Source: Acinetobacter sp. LoGeW2-3
Lineage (GTDB): Bacteria > Pseudomonadota > Gammaproteobacteria > Pseudomonadales > Moraxellaceae
Direction of reading: 5' to 3'
DNA: 64,000 nucleotides
Assembly (NCBI RefSeq): GCF_002688565.1
Contig: NZ_CP024011.1
Location: 620,001-684,000, forward strand
Positions 17,504-27,873 of this stretch are shown piece after piece. Under the pieces are notes generated by a model, which was not told where the DNA came from, did not search any database, and saw only the letters and a program-made list of their open reading frames with translations. A program made the translations under genes and the position numbers. Position 1 is the stretch's first letter. The number at the start of each line of letters is the position of its first letter.

Positions 17504-18453
17504 TTTGCGACTTGGGCTTCTGAAGCAGCCTGTTCGGGTTTAGGCAGGTATTCTGGTTTTAAAATTCCCTGCAAATCACTATAGGGAATATTCAAACGCG
17601 GTAAGCCGACCACATAAGGCCCAATTTCATATTCTGCATATTGCAGTGCCAGACCCTGTTTGGTCAGAAAGAAATTATCCGTTAATTTAAATTTCCAGGC
17701 CTGCTCATATTCCGCAACATCAGTAGCCAATTGAGAGTCGATCACCCACGTCTTGAAGACTTCATGGGCTTTAGCTTCCAACTGTGCCTTTTGTTTTGGC
17801 AGGACAATATCATCCAGCTTGATCAGCTTTTTACTGTCCAGATCGAAGTTATAATAGTTCTGCGCAGTAGAACCATGTGCCCCGCCTAGATAATGCGTGC
17901 TGTTCAACACTACCGTTGCTAATGGATTTCCCGGATTCAAAATCTTCGGTTTAATCATCAGACTAATACTGTGATTAGCATTGAGTGCTTTCAGTTCTTT
18001 ATCCAGATTCAGGAAAGTCTGCATATATGGAATGGTTTGCTTTTCCAGCTGCTGACGAGGACTCAATTGTGGTGTTGTTACAGCTGCTTCTGAAGCTGCA
18101 GATTCAGCAGAAGCTGGCTTACTAGCTATTTCAACTTTCGCTGGTGCAATCGCATCGACATCAAGCACGCCCTGCAAACGGGTTAAAATTTGTTGATCAA
18201 TAAAGTCATCAATAAAACGCTGATTACTGTTCAGGCGTTCAATGGTAATTTCCGGGCAACTTTTACCATCACACTCCGGAATATCCAGTCTGAGTTTTTC
18301 AGTTTCACCCTTGAGCTGGACCAATTCAGGCTGTGCCTGAACGACTTCCGGTGGGCTAACCTCTTTGGCTTCCTTTTCTCGAGGCTGACAGGCAGTCAAC
18401 AGAATCGCTGTCGCCAGTACAGACAGGCCGAATATCTTGTTATATTTTGGCAT
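17500..18453 (-). CDS. DUF3298/RsiV-like lipoprotein
   Basis: A 317-residue lipoprotein (lipobox LTAC, Cys22) with an Ala/Ser/Pro-rich linker (about 110-130) and a C-terminal RsiV/DUF3298-type region, recognised by YLGGAHGSTAQNYYNFDLDSKKLIKLDDI and the NFFLTKQGLALQYAEYEIGPYVVG strand pattern. RsiV-like domains bind peptidoglycan or lysozyme in some proteins; binding here is unproven. An N-terminal two-cysteine motif (IPECDGKSCPEI) recurs in the next gene, suggesting an ancient tandem duplication. It overlaps the TatD gene by 4 bp. Confidence 0.8.
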   Translation of the reverse strand: MPKYNKIFGLSVLATAILLTACQPREKEAKEVSPPEVVQAQPELVQLKGETEKLRLDIPECDGKSCPEITIERLNSNQRFIDDFIDQQILTRLQGVLDVDAIAPAKVEIASKPASAESAASEAAVTTPQLSPRQQLEKQTIPYMQTFLNLDKELKALNANHSISLMIKPKILNPGNPLATVVLNSTHYLGGAHGSTAQNYYNFDLDSKKLIKLDDIVLPKQKAQLEAKAHEVFKTWVIDSQLATDVAEYEQAWKFKLTDNFFLTKQGLALQYAEYEIGPYVVGLPRLNIPYSDLQGILKPEYLPKPEQAASEAQVAK

Positions 18454-18504
18454 TCAATAACCTTTTGTGTTACATCACATTCCACCCGTTCTCGGGCATC
18501 AATC

Positions 18505-19341
18505 TTAAAACATATGCTGATACACTTCAGCTTTCAAGACCTGTTGTGTTTGTTCTTGACTAAGATAAATATCAAGTTGTTTAGCATCCTTGACAATTTC
18601 CCCACCACGATAATGCAGCCCAATCCCCTCCTGATCAAAGAACCAGTCAGCTTGCCCCCAATACAGTTTTTTCGGAGCAGTTTGTCGGACTTCTTTACTA
18701 TTTTCTTTTAGCCATTTTACATAAGCATCTTGCACGATCTTGTCCATCGTGACCCGTTTTTGTGGATCAATAATTTCTAAGGCCGTCAGATTTTTTTGAC
18801 TGCGGCGATCTGCCACATAAAAATAATAGCGTTCCTTCACCGTAACATTTTCCTGTTCTGTATCCACCCCAATCTGCATTAGCACATACTGATTATGCTG
18901 ATAAGGGATGCGGGTATACATGGACAGTTGATAGGCTTTATTGATTTTAATCTGTTCCTGCCAGGTATCTGACTTTTTTACATAGGCATTGACGGCCTGC
19001 TGTAAGCTCATATCCTGCTGCTGATCTTTATCCCGAATCTGATCCTGAATCACCAGTGCCTGTTTACGTTCCATCCACTGGTTCAGCCATGGATCTACCG
19101 TATCCAGAGTCTGAATATCCAGTTCGATACAGTTTTTCGTTTCACAAAATGGGAGTGCAATCTTGGCCGGCTGTTCCTGAATATTCAGATAAGGCAATAC
19201 ATCTGCCTTTTCTACTTGCTCAATTTCGACTACCGTATCCTGAGTTTTTGTTTCTGGTTCTGATTTTTTTTGATCGCAGGCGCCCAGCAATAATCCTAAA
19301 CTGATTGCTGAACTCAGCATGACTGCATTGCTAAGTTTCAT
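18505..19341 (-). CDS. Lipoprotein, diverged paralogue of the neighbouring DUF3298 protein
   Basis: A 278-residue lipoprotein starting at ATG 19341 (MKLSNAVMLSSAISLGLLLGAC, lipobox LGAC). The in-frame ATG at 19380 would put extra residues before the signal. It shares with the next gene the LPFCETKNCIEL two-cysteine motif and a matching C-terminal pattern (ADWFFDQEGIGLHYRGGEIVK), but overall identity is low by eye and the GGAHG motif is missing. It lies 51 bp upstream of its paralogue on the same strand, so the three genes down to TatD may form an operon. Confidence 0.72.
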   Translation of the reverse strand: MKLSNAVMLSSAISLGLLLGACDQKKSEPETKTQDTVVEIEQVEKADVLPYLNIQEQPAKIALPFCETKNCIELDIQTLDTVDPWLNQWMERKQALVIQDQIRDKDQQQDMSLQQAVNAYVKKSDTWQEQIKINKAYQLSMYTRIPYQHNQYVLMQIGVDTEQENVTVKERYYFYVADRRSQKNLTALEIIDPQKRVTMDKIVQDAYVKWLKENSKEVRQTAPKKLYWGQADWFFDQEGIGLHYRGGEIVKDAKQLDIYLSQEQTQQVLKAEVYQHMF

Positions 19342-19380
19342 ATTCCCAAGCAAATTTGAAAAGATAAGTGAATGTAGCAC

Positions 19381-19417
19381 AAAATAAAACAGCTTCCTGA
19401 GAAGCTGTTTTATTTTT
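19381..19417. terminator. Terminator downstream of prfC
   Basis: A 16-bp stem AAAATAAAACAGCTTC/GAAGCTGTTTTATTTT with loop CTGA, lying between the prfC stop and the lipoprotein genes. Confidence 0.92.
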
Positions 19418-19432
19418 AAATCATTTTATTAC

Positions 19433-21025
19433 TTAGTGTTCACGGGTATTGCGGAACACGATGTCGGGGTAACGTTCCTGCATCAGTTGCAAGTTCACGC
19501 GACTTGGTGCCAGATAAGTCAGATGTCCACCACCATCGACAGACAACTGGTCATGGGCTTTTTTCTTGAATTCGTTAAATTTCTTCTCATCATCACAAGA
19601 TACCCAACGCACGGTATTAATGCTGACTGGCTCATACACACAGTCAACTTTGTATTCTTCTTTCAGACGATATGCAACCACTTCGAACTGCAGCACACCC
19701 ACAGCACCAACGATCAGGTCATTGTTGTGTTGCGGCATGAAGACCTGAGTTGCGCCCTCTTCGGAAAGCTCTTTCAGACCTTTTTGAAGCTGTTTAGATT
19801 TTAATGGATCTTTCAGACGTACACGACGGAACATTTCCGGCGCGAAGTGAGGAATACCAGTGAAGTGCAGATCTTCACCTGAAGTGAACGTATCACCAAT
19901 CTGAATCGTACCGTGGTTATGCAGACCGATAATATCGCCAGGCCAAGCTTCCTCAAGGTGCTGACGGTCGCCCGCCAGGAAGGTCAGAGCATCGCTAATA
20001 CGGATATCTTTACCCAGACGCACATGCTTCATTTTCAGGCCTTTTTCATATTTACCTGAACAGATCCGCATGAAGGCAATACGGTCACGGTGTTTCGGAT
20101 CCATATTTGCCTGAATCTTGAAGACAAAGCCACTAAAGCCTTCTTCAGTCGCTTCAACTTTACGGTCTTGTGTTGGGTGCGCCTTCGGTTCTGGTGCATA
20201 TTCACTGAACGCATTCAGTACATGATCCACACCGAAGTTACCCAATGCTGTACCAAACAATACTGGAGTTTGACGACCAGCAAGAAACTCTGCGCGATCT
20301 AATGGTTCATTCGCCATTTGCACCAATTCAAGCGACTCTTCAAATGCAGCCCATGCCAGATCACCCACTTTTTCACGTAAGTCAGCATGGTCATAACCAT
20401 CACGCACTTCAATGTCAGTAATCACTGAACCAAAACCGGCTTTATAGACGTAGAATTTTTCTTCGATCAGGTTATATACACCTGCGAAGTCGCGACCAGT
20501 ACCCAGTGGCCAAGTGATCGGTACACATTTAATTTTTAGGACGTTTTCGATTTCATCCAAAAGCTCAAGCGGCTCACGGATTTCACGGTCCATTTTGTTG
20601 ACGAAAGAAATAATCGGCGTATCACGCATACGACACACTTCCATCAATTTAATGGTACGGTCCTCGACACCTTTTGCACCATCAATCACCATCAACGCTG
20701 AGTCCACAGCGGTCAGGGTACGGTAAGTATCTTCCGAGAAGTCTTCATGCCCTGGGGTATCGAGCAGGTTGATCATTTTGTCTTTGAACGGGAACTGCAT
20801 GACAGAGGTCGTGATCGAAATACCACGTTCCTTTTCCATTTCCATCCAGTCCGAAGTCGCTGCACGATCTGACTTACGGCTTTTCACCATACCGGCAACC
20901 TGGATCGCCTGTCCCCATAACAGCAGTTTTTCTGTCATAGTGGTTTTACCGGCATCGGGGTGGGAAATAATCGCGAATGTACGTCGCTGCGCGACCTGCG
21001 CCGCTAACTCTTGTTTAAAACTCAT
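19433..21025 (-). CDS. prfC: Peptide chain release factor 3
   Basis: Translational GTPase (530 residues) that recycles RF1 and RF2 after peptide release. G1 SHPDAGKTT, the switch region [14 protein letters not shown]3 [14 protein letters not shown] and G4 NKMDRE are all intact. Domain II and the RF3-specific C-terminal domain ([20 protein letters not shown]) follow. Single gene with its own terminator. Confidence 0.97.
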   Translation of the reverse strand: MSFKQELAAQVAQRRTFAIISHPDAGKTTMTEKLLLWGQAIQVAGMVKSRKSDRAATSDWMEMEKERGISITTSVMQFPFKDKMINLLDTPGHEDFSEDTYRTLTAVDSALMVIDGAKGVEDRTIKLMEVCRMRDTPIISFVNKMDREIREPLELLDEIENVLKIKCVPITWPLGTGRDFAGVYNLIEEKFYVYKAGFGSVITDIEVRDGYDHADLREKVGDLAWAAFEESLELVQMANEPLDRAEFLAGRQTPVLFGTALGNFGVDHVLNAFSEYAPEPKAHPTQDRKVEATEEGFSGFVFKIQANMDPKHRDRIAFMRICSGKYEKGLKMKHVRLGKDIRISDALTFLAGDRQHLEEAWPGDIIGLHNHGTIQIGDTFTSGEDLHFTGIPHFAPEMFRRVRLKDPLKSKQLQKGLKELSEEGATQVFMPQHNNDLIVGAVGVLQFEVVAYRLKEEYKVDCVYEPVSINTVRWVSCDDEKKFNEFKKKAHDQLSVDGGGHLTYLAPSRVNLQLMQERYPDIVFRNTREH

Positions 21026-21328
21026 GGAAAATACCTACTGCAGATCCGCAGTGCAAAAGATCAAGCACGATCAATATGAAAAATTGGCGATATTGTAGCA
21101 GAATTTCTAAATGCAGTGCTCATTCCTCAATGCCAGAGCTCTCCTGCCCTTCTTATTTATCGAGTGGGCTGATTTAAGAGGAGGATATTGTTTAAGCTAA
21201 TATTTTGAGAGAAATATCGACTTTTATCTTATGGTGAAACCTACTCAAATAGTTTTAGATTTCAGTTAAGTATTTAGGCTCTATAAATTTATTAAAATAA
21301 CTGATCATACTTAAATAAGGATAAATGG

Positions 21329-21799
21329 ATGACAAGGATTGCCTTTCAGGATCTCTACGCTGAAGCTTATACCCATTGTTATGGCTGTGGACGTAATAAT
21401 CCGCATGGTTATCAGTTGAAAAGCTATTGGGATATTCCATCTGTGCAGACCATTGCACATATTCGCCCTGAATTTCATTATACCGGTGGCGTACCTGATC
21501 ATCTTTACGGTGGATTGATTGCATCGCTGCTGGACTGTCATGGTACCGCTTCGGCTGCCGCCTTTAAAAGTCACGTACTTGGTATCGTATTTGATGGTAG
21601 TGAAAACTTAGTTCGCTGCGTCACAGGTAGTCTGAATATTCAGTTTATTCGCCCTGTACCCGTGAATACCGAACTAGTGTTGACGGGTCGATTACTGAAA
21701 ATTGAAGACCGTAAAATTCAGGTTACCCTGTCTCTGTCTGCCAATAATATTGAATGTGCAAAAGCTGAAATGCTCGCCATTCAAATAAAAAGCCCCTGA
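21329..21799 (+). CDS. PaaI/YiiD-type hotdog-fold thioesterase
   Basis: A 156-residue hotdog-fold protein, probably an acyl-CoA thioesterase. The N-terminal CYGCGRNNPHGYQL, the central helix segment HLYGGLIASLLDCHGTASAAAF with the Asp of the hotdog active site, and the NIQFIRPVPVNTELVLTGRL strand are typical. ATG 21329 is preceded by AAGGATAA. The promoter must lie in the roughly 300-bp gap after prfC, where I see no other feature. Confidence 0.82.
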   Translation: MTRIAFQDLYAEAYTHCYGCGRNNPHGYQLKSYWDIPSVQTIAHIRPEFHYTGGVPDHLYGGLIASLLDCHGTASAAAFKSHVLGIVFDGSENLVRCVTGSLNIQFIRPVPVNTELVLTGRLLKIEDRKIQVTLSLSANNIECAKAEMLAIQIKSP

Positions 21800-21830
21800 A
21801 TTTAGAGGCTGATTGATAAAATTAAATAGC

Positions 21831-23891
21831 TTAAGAAACGATGGCAGCTTCGGGTAAATTCTCAACACTGACGGGTTTACTGAATAGGAATCCTTGTAAC
21901 TGCTGACAACCCAAACGGGTCAGGATGTCTGCCTGTAACTGAGTTTCTACCCCTTCGGCAGTGACCTGTAAACCTAGCTTAATTGCAAGATGAATAATAC
22001 TTTCCAGAATCATTTCTTCCTTGGAACCGGCAGTCAGGTCTGCAATAAACTCTTTATCAATTTTTAGCTCATCGACTGGCAGGTTCTTTAAATACAAGAA
22101 ACTGGAATGCCCTGTACCAAAGTCATCAATTGCCAACTGAATCCCCATAGCACGTAAGCGTTCCAAGGTACGCACACTGGCATCAATATGATGCATGGCT
22201 GTCGATTCAGTAATCTCAATCATCAAGTGATTCGGATTAATCTGATAACGTGCTAACAGCTCTTCTAGATTTTTAAACAGATTTTTATGTTCGAACTGAA
22301 CTGCAGATAAGTTGACTGCAATCGGAAAGTAATTGACTCCTTCCGCTTCCCATTGATGAATCTGTTTGCATGCTTGTTCCAATGCCCAGTATCCCATTTG
22401 AATAATCAGGCCAGTCTTTTCTGCGCCTCGGATAAACATCACCGGCGATAGCAAGCCAAGTGCTGGATGCTGCCAGCGAATCAGGGCTTCTACACCACAA
22501 ATCTGTAGATCTTCAGTGCGATATTTGGGCTGGTAATACAGCTCAAACTGATGTTCTTCAACCGCTTTATACAAGTCATTAATCAGTTTACTCTGACTTC
22601 TAGATTCCTTTTCATCATTGCTGAAATTGAACAATGAATAGGTATTACGGCCCTGATTTTTGGAAGTCAGCATGGCCGAATCGGCGTTAATTAGAAGATC
22701 CTGAACATTCTGACCATGTTCTGGGTACATCGAGATGCCGATACTGCCAGACACATTGATCACCTTGCCCGCAATGGTAAAGCTTTCCTGAATCATGCTT
22801 AAAATTTTATCAGCAATTTCAGTTGCTTGTTCTGGTATTGCATTTTCCAGAATTAACAAGAATTCGTCACCGCCGATTCGTAGCAATCTGGAATGCTCAT
22901 TAAGCAAGCTGTGAACCCGGTTAGCCAGTTGGATCAAAAGCTGGTCACCGACATGATGTCCAAACACATCATTTACCGCTTTAAAGCGATCTAGATCGAT
23001 ATAGAGAAAGGCAAACTGTGCATTACGATAATGATGGTCATTAAACAAAAAATGTGAATATTCTGCTAAATAAAGACGATTGGGTAACTTGGTTAGATTA
23101 TCTTGCACAGCCAGATTGGCCAGCTCTTTATTGGCCTCAGCCAGCTGACGATTACGTTGTTCTAGACGCTGTTCTAACATGGCCACACAAAAACCTGCAA
23201 CCAGAATCAGGCAAGTAATGAAGATCACGGTGATCAGCAATTCGCGTTCCAGTGTTGACATTTCTGCCATGCTTTCACCCACGATGGAATGAAAACTGGT
23301 CGCTGCCATGCCGGTATAATGCATACCGACAATTGAAAGGGTTAGCGTGAATGCTACACCAACTTTTAACCAGAAACTGCGACGAGCAATATTTCTGTTT
23401 TTGAATAACATCCAAAAACCTAAACCAGCACCGCTGATGGCAATCAATACCGAACAGACTACCAATACCGGATCATAACGGATCACATAGCCCTGCATCA
23501 CCATACTCATCATACCAGTATAGTGCATGCCGGAAATCCCTAAACCCATTAATACTGCGCCAAGCACCAGACGAGGGAAAGGTAAGGTCGGACGTGTCGT
23601 CAGCCAAATGGCAAAAGTAGAAGCAATAAAAGCGATGAGATAAGAGGTAAAGGTCAGCCCAGAATCAAAATAGGTATGAGCGGGCAGATGACTTGCTGTC
23701 ATGCCGACAAAGTGCATACTCCAAATTGAGAGCCCGAGAATTGCGCCACTTGTAACCAGAATCAGCTTTTCATATTTGGGAGAAGCTTTATGAAATAACA
23801 GCTGTTCAATTGAGATGGCAAGAAAGCAAACCACCATAGCGACAATGAGCGAACCGATAACCAGATTAATGTCATAATGAACATGAATCAT
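21831..23891 (-). CDS. MHYT-GGDEF-EAL cyclic-di-GMP turnover protein
   Basis: A 686-residue inner membrane signalling protein. Seven hydrophobic helices (about 10-245) form an MHYT sensor domain with three motif copies (MHFVGM, MHYTGM, MHYTGM). Metal or gas sensing is proposed for the family. A GGDEF domain follows with an intact RIGGDEF, then an EAL domain with intact VEALIRW, the IDDFGTGHSS loop and the LKIDKEFI lysine. Both enzymatic sites look complete, so it may be bifunctional. It is monocistronic, converging on the thioesterase gene. Confidence 0.94.
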   Translation of the reverse strand: MIHVHYDINLVIGSLIVAMVVCFLAISIEQLLFHKASPKYEKLILVTSGAILGLSIWSMHFVGMTASHLPAHTYFDSGLTFTSYLIAFIASTFAIWLTTRPTLPFPRLVLGAVLMGLGISGMHYTGMMSMVMQGYVIRYDPVLVVCSVLIAISGAGLGFWMLFKNRNIARRSFWLKVGVAFTLTLSIVGMHYTGMAATSFHSIVGESMAEMSTLERELLITVIFITCLILVAGFCVAMLEQRLEQRNRQLAEANKELANLAVQDNLTKLPNRLYLAEYSHFLFNDHHYRNAQFAFLYIDLDRFKAVNDVFGHHVGDQLLIQLANRVHSLLNEHSRLLRIGGDEFLLILENAIPEQATEIADKILSMIQESFTIAGKVINVSGSIGISMYPEHGQNVQDLLINADSAMLTSKNQGRNTYSLFNFSNDEKESRSQSKLINDLYKAVEEHQFELYYQPKYRTEDLQICGVEALIRWQHPALGLLSPVMFIRGAEKTGLIIQMGYWALEQACKQIHQWEAEGVNYFPIAVNLSAVQFEHKNLFKNLEELLARYQINPNHLMIEITESTAMHHIDASVRTLERLRAMGIQLAIDDFGTGHSSFLYLKNLPVDELKIDKEFIADLTAGSKEEMILESIIHLAIKLGLQVTAEGVETQLQADILTRLGCQQLQGFLFSKPVSVENLPEAAIVS

Positions 23892-24280
23892 ATGAGAGTC
23901 CCGTAGAGGCTTTCTTTCCCGATCTGCTTAAGCCCACATTGCATCTTTACCAGCCTAACTTGAGGGCACCCAAGAATATTGCTCAACCCATACACCCTTG
24001 GTCATACCTGACCTATAAAAAGTTTTTTAATTTATCGATACTTGAACCGCAATATTTAAAGCACAACAAAAACGATGGAATGACTGACTTCAATCTAAAT
24101 CAGTCAAAAATAAAAATATGTGACATATATTAAAAGTGTTTCAAATTTTAGCAAATGGTTAAATCTACTCATTGAGTAGAATTTAACAGATCTCTGTCAC
24201 AACATTATACATTTCAACAAAACAGATAGCATTTTTTTGAAAATAATCGATCTTTACTCGCTTACGATTTACCAACAAAA
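23892..24280. other. AT-rich promoter region of the GGDEF-EAL gene
   Basis: About 390 bp between the prc terminator and the GGDEF-EAL start. It must hold the latter's promoter. I see no repeat, RNA or convincing gene; a 64-codon frame on the plus strand at 23939 lacks an SD and family features. Confidence 0.5.
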
Positions 24281-24311
24281 AAAGAAAAACAGCCTGCATA
24301 TGCAGGCTGTT
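24281..24311 (-). terminator. Terminator of prc
   Basis: AACAGCCTGCA/TGCAGGCTGTT stem with a 2-nt loop. On the minus strand it is followed by a long T-rich run. Confidence 0.92.
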
Positions 24312-24341
24312 AGTCAAATTAATGCATTCAATTTTAAATAA

Positions 24342-26531
24342 CTATTTCACTTTCCCTTGTAAACGCGCATAGTCATGCAGAACATTAGCAGCTTCAACCA
24401 CGAAGACTTCCTCTTCAGGGAGCTGCGGACGATCCTTCGCTTTCATCTTGGCACGTGATTCAATCAATGCATCCAGAGAAGCCTGATAGCTTTCCCAGTT
24501 AGCATAAGGTTTCAGACCGGTTGCTGCACGACGTGCATTTTCCGATTCCAAGGTTTTATGCTCAAGTTCCAGCAATTCGGCTTTACGCTGATTCAGATCC
24601 AGCACTAAACGCTTTTTCTCATCGGTTTTCTTGGCAATCGCTTTACGCTGCTCAAGATACTTGAACTGTGGATCGAGATTGACACGAACTTGTGAGCTTT
24701 TGATCAGATCAGGTACATATTTCTGTACTTCACCTTCACGCTTAAATGGGGCTGTTGGAATAGTATCCCACTGCAAGGCATTCTTCGCTTTACGCTCACC
24801 AAACTCTTCATTGTAAATATCAACCAGTTTGATGTCTGGAATTACACCCTTATTCTGGGTACTGCCACCGGTGACACGATAGAACTTACGTTGTGTCAAT
24901 GTCGCCTGTCCGTGCGCCAAGGTATCTAGCTGCACTTGCGCAGTCCCTTTACCTGTCGTGGTGCTACCAATCACAATACCACGCTCATAATCCTGAATCG
25001 CAGCAGAGTAGATTTCACTTGCCGATGCAGAAGCGAGGTTGACCATGACAGCCAATGGACCTGCATAAGTCTGTGCACCACCGTCATCATCTTCGAAGAC
25101 ACTGACATTGCCATTGCCATCACGAATCTGTACCACTGGACCAGACTTAATCACCTGACCTAGCATACGTGCAACTTCTTCCAGTGAACCACCTGGGTTG
25201 TTACGCAAGTCGACAATGATCCCCTCAACATTCTTTGCAGACAGTTCTTTTAGGGCATTATTGGTATCTTCAGATACAGAACGGTAATCCGTACCGGCAC
25301 GACGTGCACGATAGTTCAGATAGAATGATGGAATTTCAATCACACCATATTGGTATTTCTTGCCATCACGCTGAATATCAACCACACGGGTACGTACACC
25401 AGCATCTTCTTCCTGGATCACATCACGGGTAATCGTAACATTACGTGCCTGTCCTAACGTTGCGCCAGCGCCTAATAAGCGTAAAGTTACCTTGGTTCCG
25501 CGTTTACCACGAATCAGACCGACAATTTCATTGCTCGGCCAACCGATCACATCGACCATTGGTCCGCCATCCTGAGCCACACCAATAATACGGTCACCGG
25601 ATTTCACCTGACCGGACTTGCTCGCTGGACCACCTTCAACAATGGTTTCAATCTTGGTGTAGTCTTCATTACCACGTTCTGGACGAATCGAAACCCCTAC
25701 ACCTTCAAGTTGAAGGGTGGTTTGGCGATTCAGTTCCATCGCATCCACAGGCGGGAAATAATTGCTGTGTGGATCATAAGTCAGCATCATCGCATTCAGC
25801 GTCTTATCCAGCACGTCATCACTCTTGATACGGCTTAAACGTTCCAACTGACGGGTATAACGCTTGGTTAAGGTTTGTGCCGGTGTCAAATCTTCTGGAC
25901 CACTCAGGTCCTGACCATTGGCCAGTTCCGGGTTGTCTTTTAATGCTTTCTGTTTGGCCTGCTCTTCTTCTTTACTGATGGTCAGATTAATCAGCTGAGA
26001 GACCAACATTTTTGACCAGTAAGCGCGTTGTTCTTCTGGTGTTTTGAAGAAAGGAGCTTTCTCACGGTCAGTATCAATATAGACATTGGTTTGATTCAGG
26101 TTCTGAGGCTTTTTCAACTCATCCAGCATAAAAGTATAGAACTGCTTGAGACGATCGCTATAGTGCGCATGCATCTCAAATGGACCAGCCAGATTGCCTG
26201 ATTTCAAGTTGGCACCAAAATTAGCACTATAACGTTTTTTATAGTTATCAATTTCCGGTGCCAGGAACAGGCTGTGTTCCGGATCCAGACTATCAATATA
26301 AAAATCAAAAATACGTTGTGAAGTTTGTGCATCCAGACGCATGTTCAAATAGTGCTGGCGATCTACCAATGTAGCCAGCTGTCTTGATACGAGCGCTTGT
26401 TCCTGAGATGGTTGAAGGGCTTTGCTTACGACTTCTGATTTTTCAGCAGCAATCGCGTCGCTCACCACATGGGTAAAAAAGAATCCGCCTGTCGCAATTG
26501 CAACTGCGCAAGCTACTGTTTGAAGTTTCAT
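24342..26531 (-). CDS. prc: Carboxy-terminal processing (tail-specific) protease
   Basis: Periplasmic S41 serine protease (Tsp/Prc) that degrades tagged or misfolded periplasmic proteins and trims peptidoglycan enzymes. ATG 26531 is chosen because it gives a clean signal peptide (MKLQTVACAVAIATGGFFFTHVV, cleavage near AIA); an in-frame TTG at 26564 would add 11 residues. The 729-residue product has an N-terminal helical domain, a PDZ domain (LEGVGVSIRPERGNEDYTKIETIVEGGPASKSG), and the catalytic Ser in SASASEIYSAAIQDYERG with the Lys in GSTTTGKGTAQ, followed by a long helical C-terminus. Confidence 0.95.
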   Translation of the reverse strand: MKLQTVACAVAIATGGFFFTHVVSDAIAAEKSEVVSKALQPSQEQALVSRQLATLVDRQHYLNMRLDAQTSQRIFDFYIDSLDPEHSLFLAPEIDNYKKRYSANFGANLKSGNLAGPFEMHAHYSDRLKQFYTFMLDELKKPQNLNQTNVYIDTDREKAPFFKTPEEQRAYWSKMLVSQLINLTISKEEEQAKQKALKDNPELANGQDLSGPEDLTPAQTLTKRYTRQLERLSRIKSDDVLDKTLNAMMLTYDPHSNYFPPVDAMELNRQTTLQLEGVGVSIRPERGNEDYTKIETIVEGGPASKSGQVKSGDRIIGVAQDGGPMVDVIGWPSNEIVGLIRGKRGTKVTLRLLGAGATLGQARNVTITRDVIQEEDAGVRTRVVDIQRDGKKYQYGVIEIPSFYLNYRARRAGTDYRSVSEDTNNALKELSAKNVEGIIVDLRNNPGGSLEEVARMLGQVIKSGPVVQIRDGNGNVSVFEDDDGGAQTYAGPLAVMVNLASASASEIYSAAIQDYERGIVIGSTTTGKGTAQVQLDTLAHGQATLTQRKFYRVTGGSTQNKGVIPDIKLVDIYNEEFGERKAKNALQWDTIPTAPFKREGEVQKYVPDLIKSSQVRVNLDPQFKYLEQRKAIAKKTDEKKRLVLDLNQRKAELLELEHKTLESENARRAATGLKPYANWESYQASLDALIESRAKMKAKDRPQLPEEEVFVVEAANVLHDYARLQGKVK

Positions 26532-26731
26532 AAATAATTCGTACTTCCTTGGCCTTTTGACCAATTTAACCGTGTCGTTTTCCGATCTGAAATAAACGTA
26601 TCCGGGATCTTAAACAACTTAATAAGTTTATGTTATGTAGTTTTATCATATTCTGTGCAGTCAAAGTGTAGCAAAAGATTGCAGAAATCAGGTATTGTTT
26701 TCGCTGAAAAATTCTAACATGGACACCGCAT

Positions 26732-27754
26732 ATGATTGGCGCATTGATGCTCGACATCGCTGGCACTCACCTTACTCAGGAAGATATTGAACTATTACAG
26801 GCTCCGCAGGTCGGTGGAGTGATTCTGTTCGGTCGCAATATTGAATCGCCTGCACAAGTTCGTGCCCTGACGGATCATATGCGTCAGATTCGCCCGGATA
26901 TTCTAATCGCCGTCGATCAAGAAGGTGGTCGCGTTCAACGCTTGAAACAGGGCTTTACTTTACTCCCAGCCATGGGCCGTTTTGGAGAGCTTTATCAAAA
27001 CGAACCTGAACGAGCGTTAGAACTGGCAGAAAAATGTGGCTGGTTGATGGCAATAGAAGTTTTAGCAATCGGTATTGATTTTAGCTTTGCTCCGGTACTG
27101 GATCTGAATGACATTAGTGATGTTATTGGTGACCGTAGCTTTGCTACCAATATTCAGGACATCATTCCACTGGCAAGTGCTTTCCTAAAAGGCATGAAAC
27201 ATGCTGGTATGGCATCAACTGGTAAACACTTCCCAGGGCATGGGTCTGTGAAAGCTGATTCTCATGTAGCAGCCGCAGTCGATACTCGCAGCTATGAAGA
27301 TATTCAGCAAAAAGACATGCAGACCTTTATTCAGTTGCAACCACAACTGGATGCCTTGATGCCTGCTCATGTGATCTATAGTCAGGTCGATCCAAATCCA
27401 GCTGGTTTCTCGGAATTCTGGATTCAGAAAGTCTTGCGTCAGGAACTTGGTTTCGACGGCGTACTGTTTTCGGATGACTTGAGTATGCAGGCCGCTTGTG
27501 TGGCTGGTGGCGCTGATGCGCGCATTCAGGCTGCCCTGAAAGCAGGTTGCGACATGGGACTGGTGTGTAACGACCGGGCAGCGCAATGCGTGGCACTTGA
27601 GGGAATTGTAGACCTTCCGCTTCCTAATCAAGAACGTTTGGAACGCATGCGCGGTCGTATTCCTCAGATTCACATTGATGAAGTTCTGGATCTTGGCGAT
27701 GAATGGCGTCAGGTTCGCGATGAGATTACAGCATTTAAAAATCAGGTGGCTTAA
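26732..27754 (+). CDS. nagZ: Beta-N-acetylglucosaminidase NagZ
   Basis: Cytosolic GH3 enzyme that removes GlcNAc from anhydromuropeptides in peptidoglycan recycling, which influences AmpC induction in species with AmpR. The 340-residue product has the NagZ signature KHFPGHGSVKADSHV with the catalytic His on a flexible loop, DQEGGRVQRLKQGF for sugar binding, and FSDDLSM carrying the nucleophile Asp. It is divergent from prc; both genes act on cell-wall turnover. Confidence 0.96.
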   Translation: MIGALMLDIAGTHLTQEDIELLQAPQVGGVILFGRNIESPAQVRALTDHMRQIRPDILIAVDQEGGRVQRLKQGFTLLPAMGRFGELYQNEPERALELAEKCGWLMAIEVLAIGIDFSFAPVLDLNDISDVIGDRSFATNIQDIIPLASAFLKGMKHAGMASTGKHFPGHGSVKADSHVAAAVDTRSYEDIQQKDMQTFIQLQPQLDALMPAHVIYSQVDPNPAGFSEFWIQKVLRQELGFDGVLFSDDLSMQAACVAGGADARIQAALKAGCDMGLVCNDRAAQCVALEGIVDLPLPNQERLERMRGRIPQIHIDEVLDLGDEWRQVRDEITAFKNQVA

Positions 27755-27790
27755 TCACCTCGTTTAAACCGTGCAATCCATGAATACGAT

Positions 27791-27819
27791 AAAAGGAACA
27801 CCACAAGGTGTTCCTTTTT
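27791..27819 (+). terminator. Terminator of nagZ
   Basis: AAAAGGAACACC/GGTGTTCCTTTT stem, loop ACAA, followed by T residues. Confidence 0.9.
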
Positions 27820-27873
27820 GTTTATGATGTAAAAATACAAAAACTTATACAATAACAATAAGGTCAGGATGAC

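Noticed and set aside
23939..24133. 64-codon frame upstream of the GGDEF-EAL gene
   Set aside because: No SD, no recognisable domain, atypical composition, and it occupies the expected promoter region of the divergent gene.
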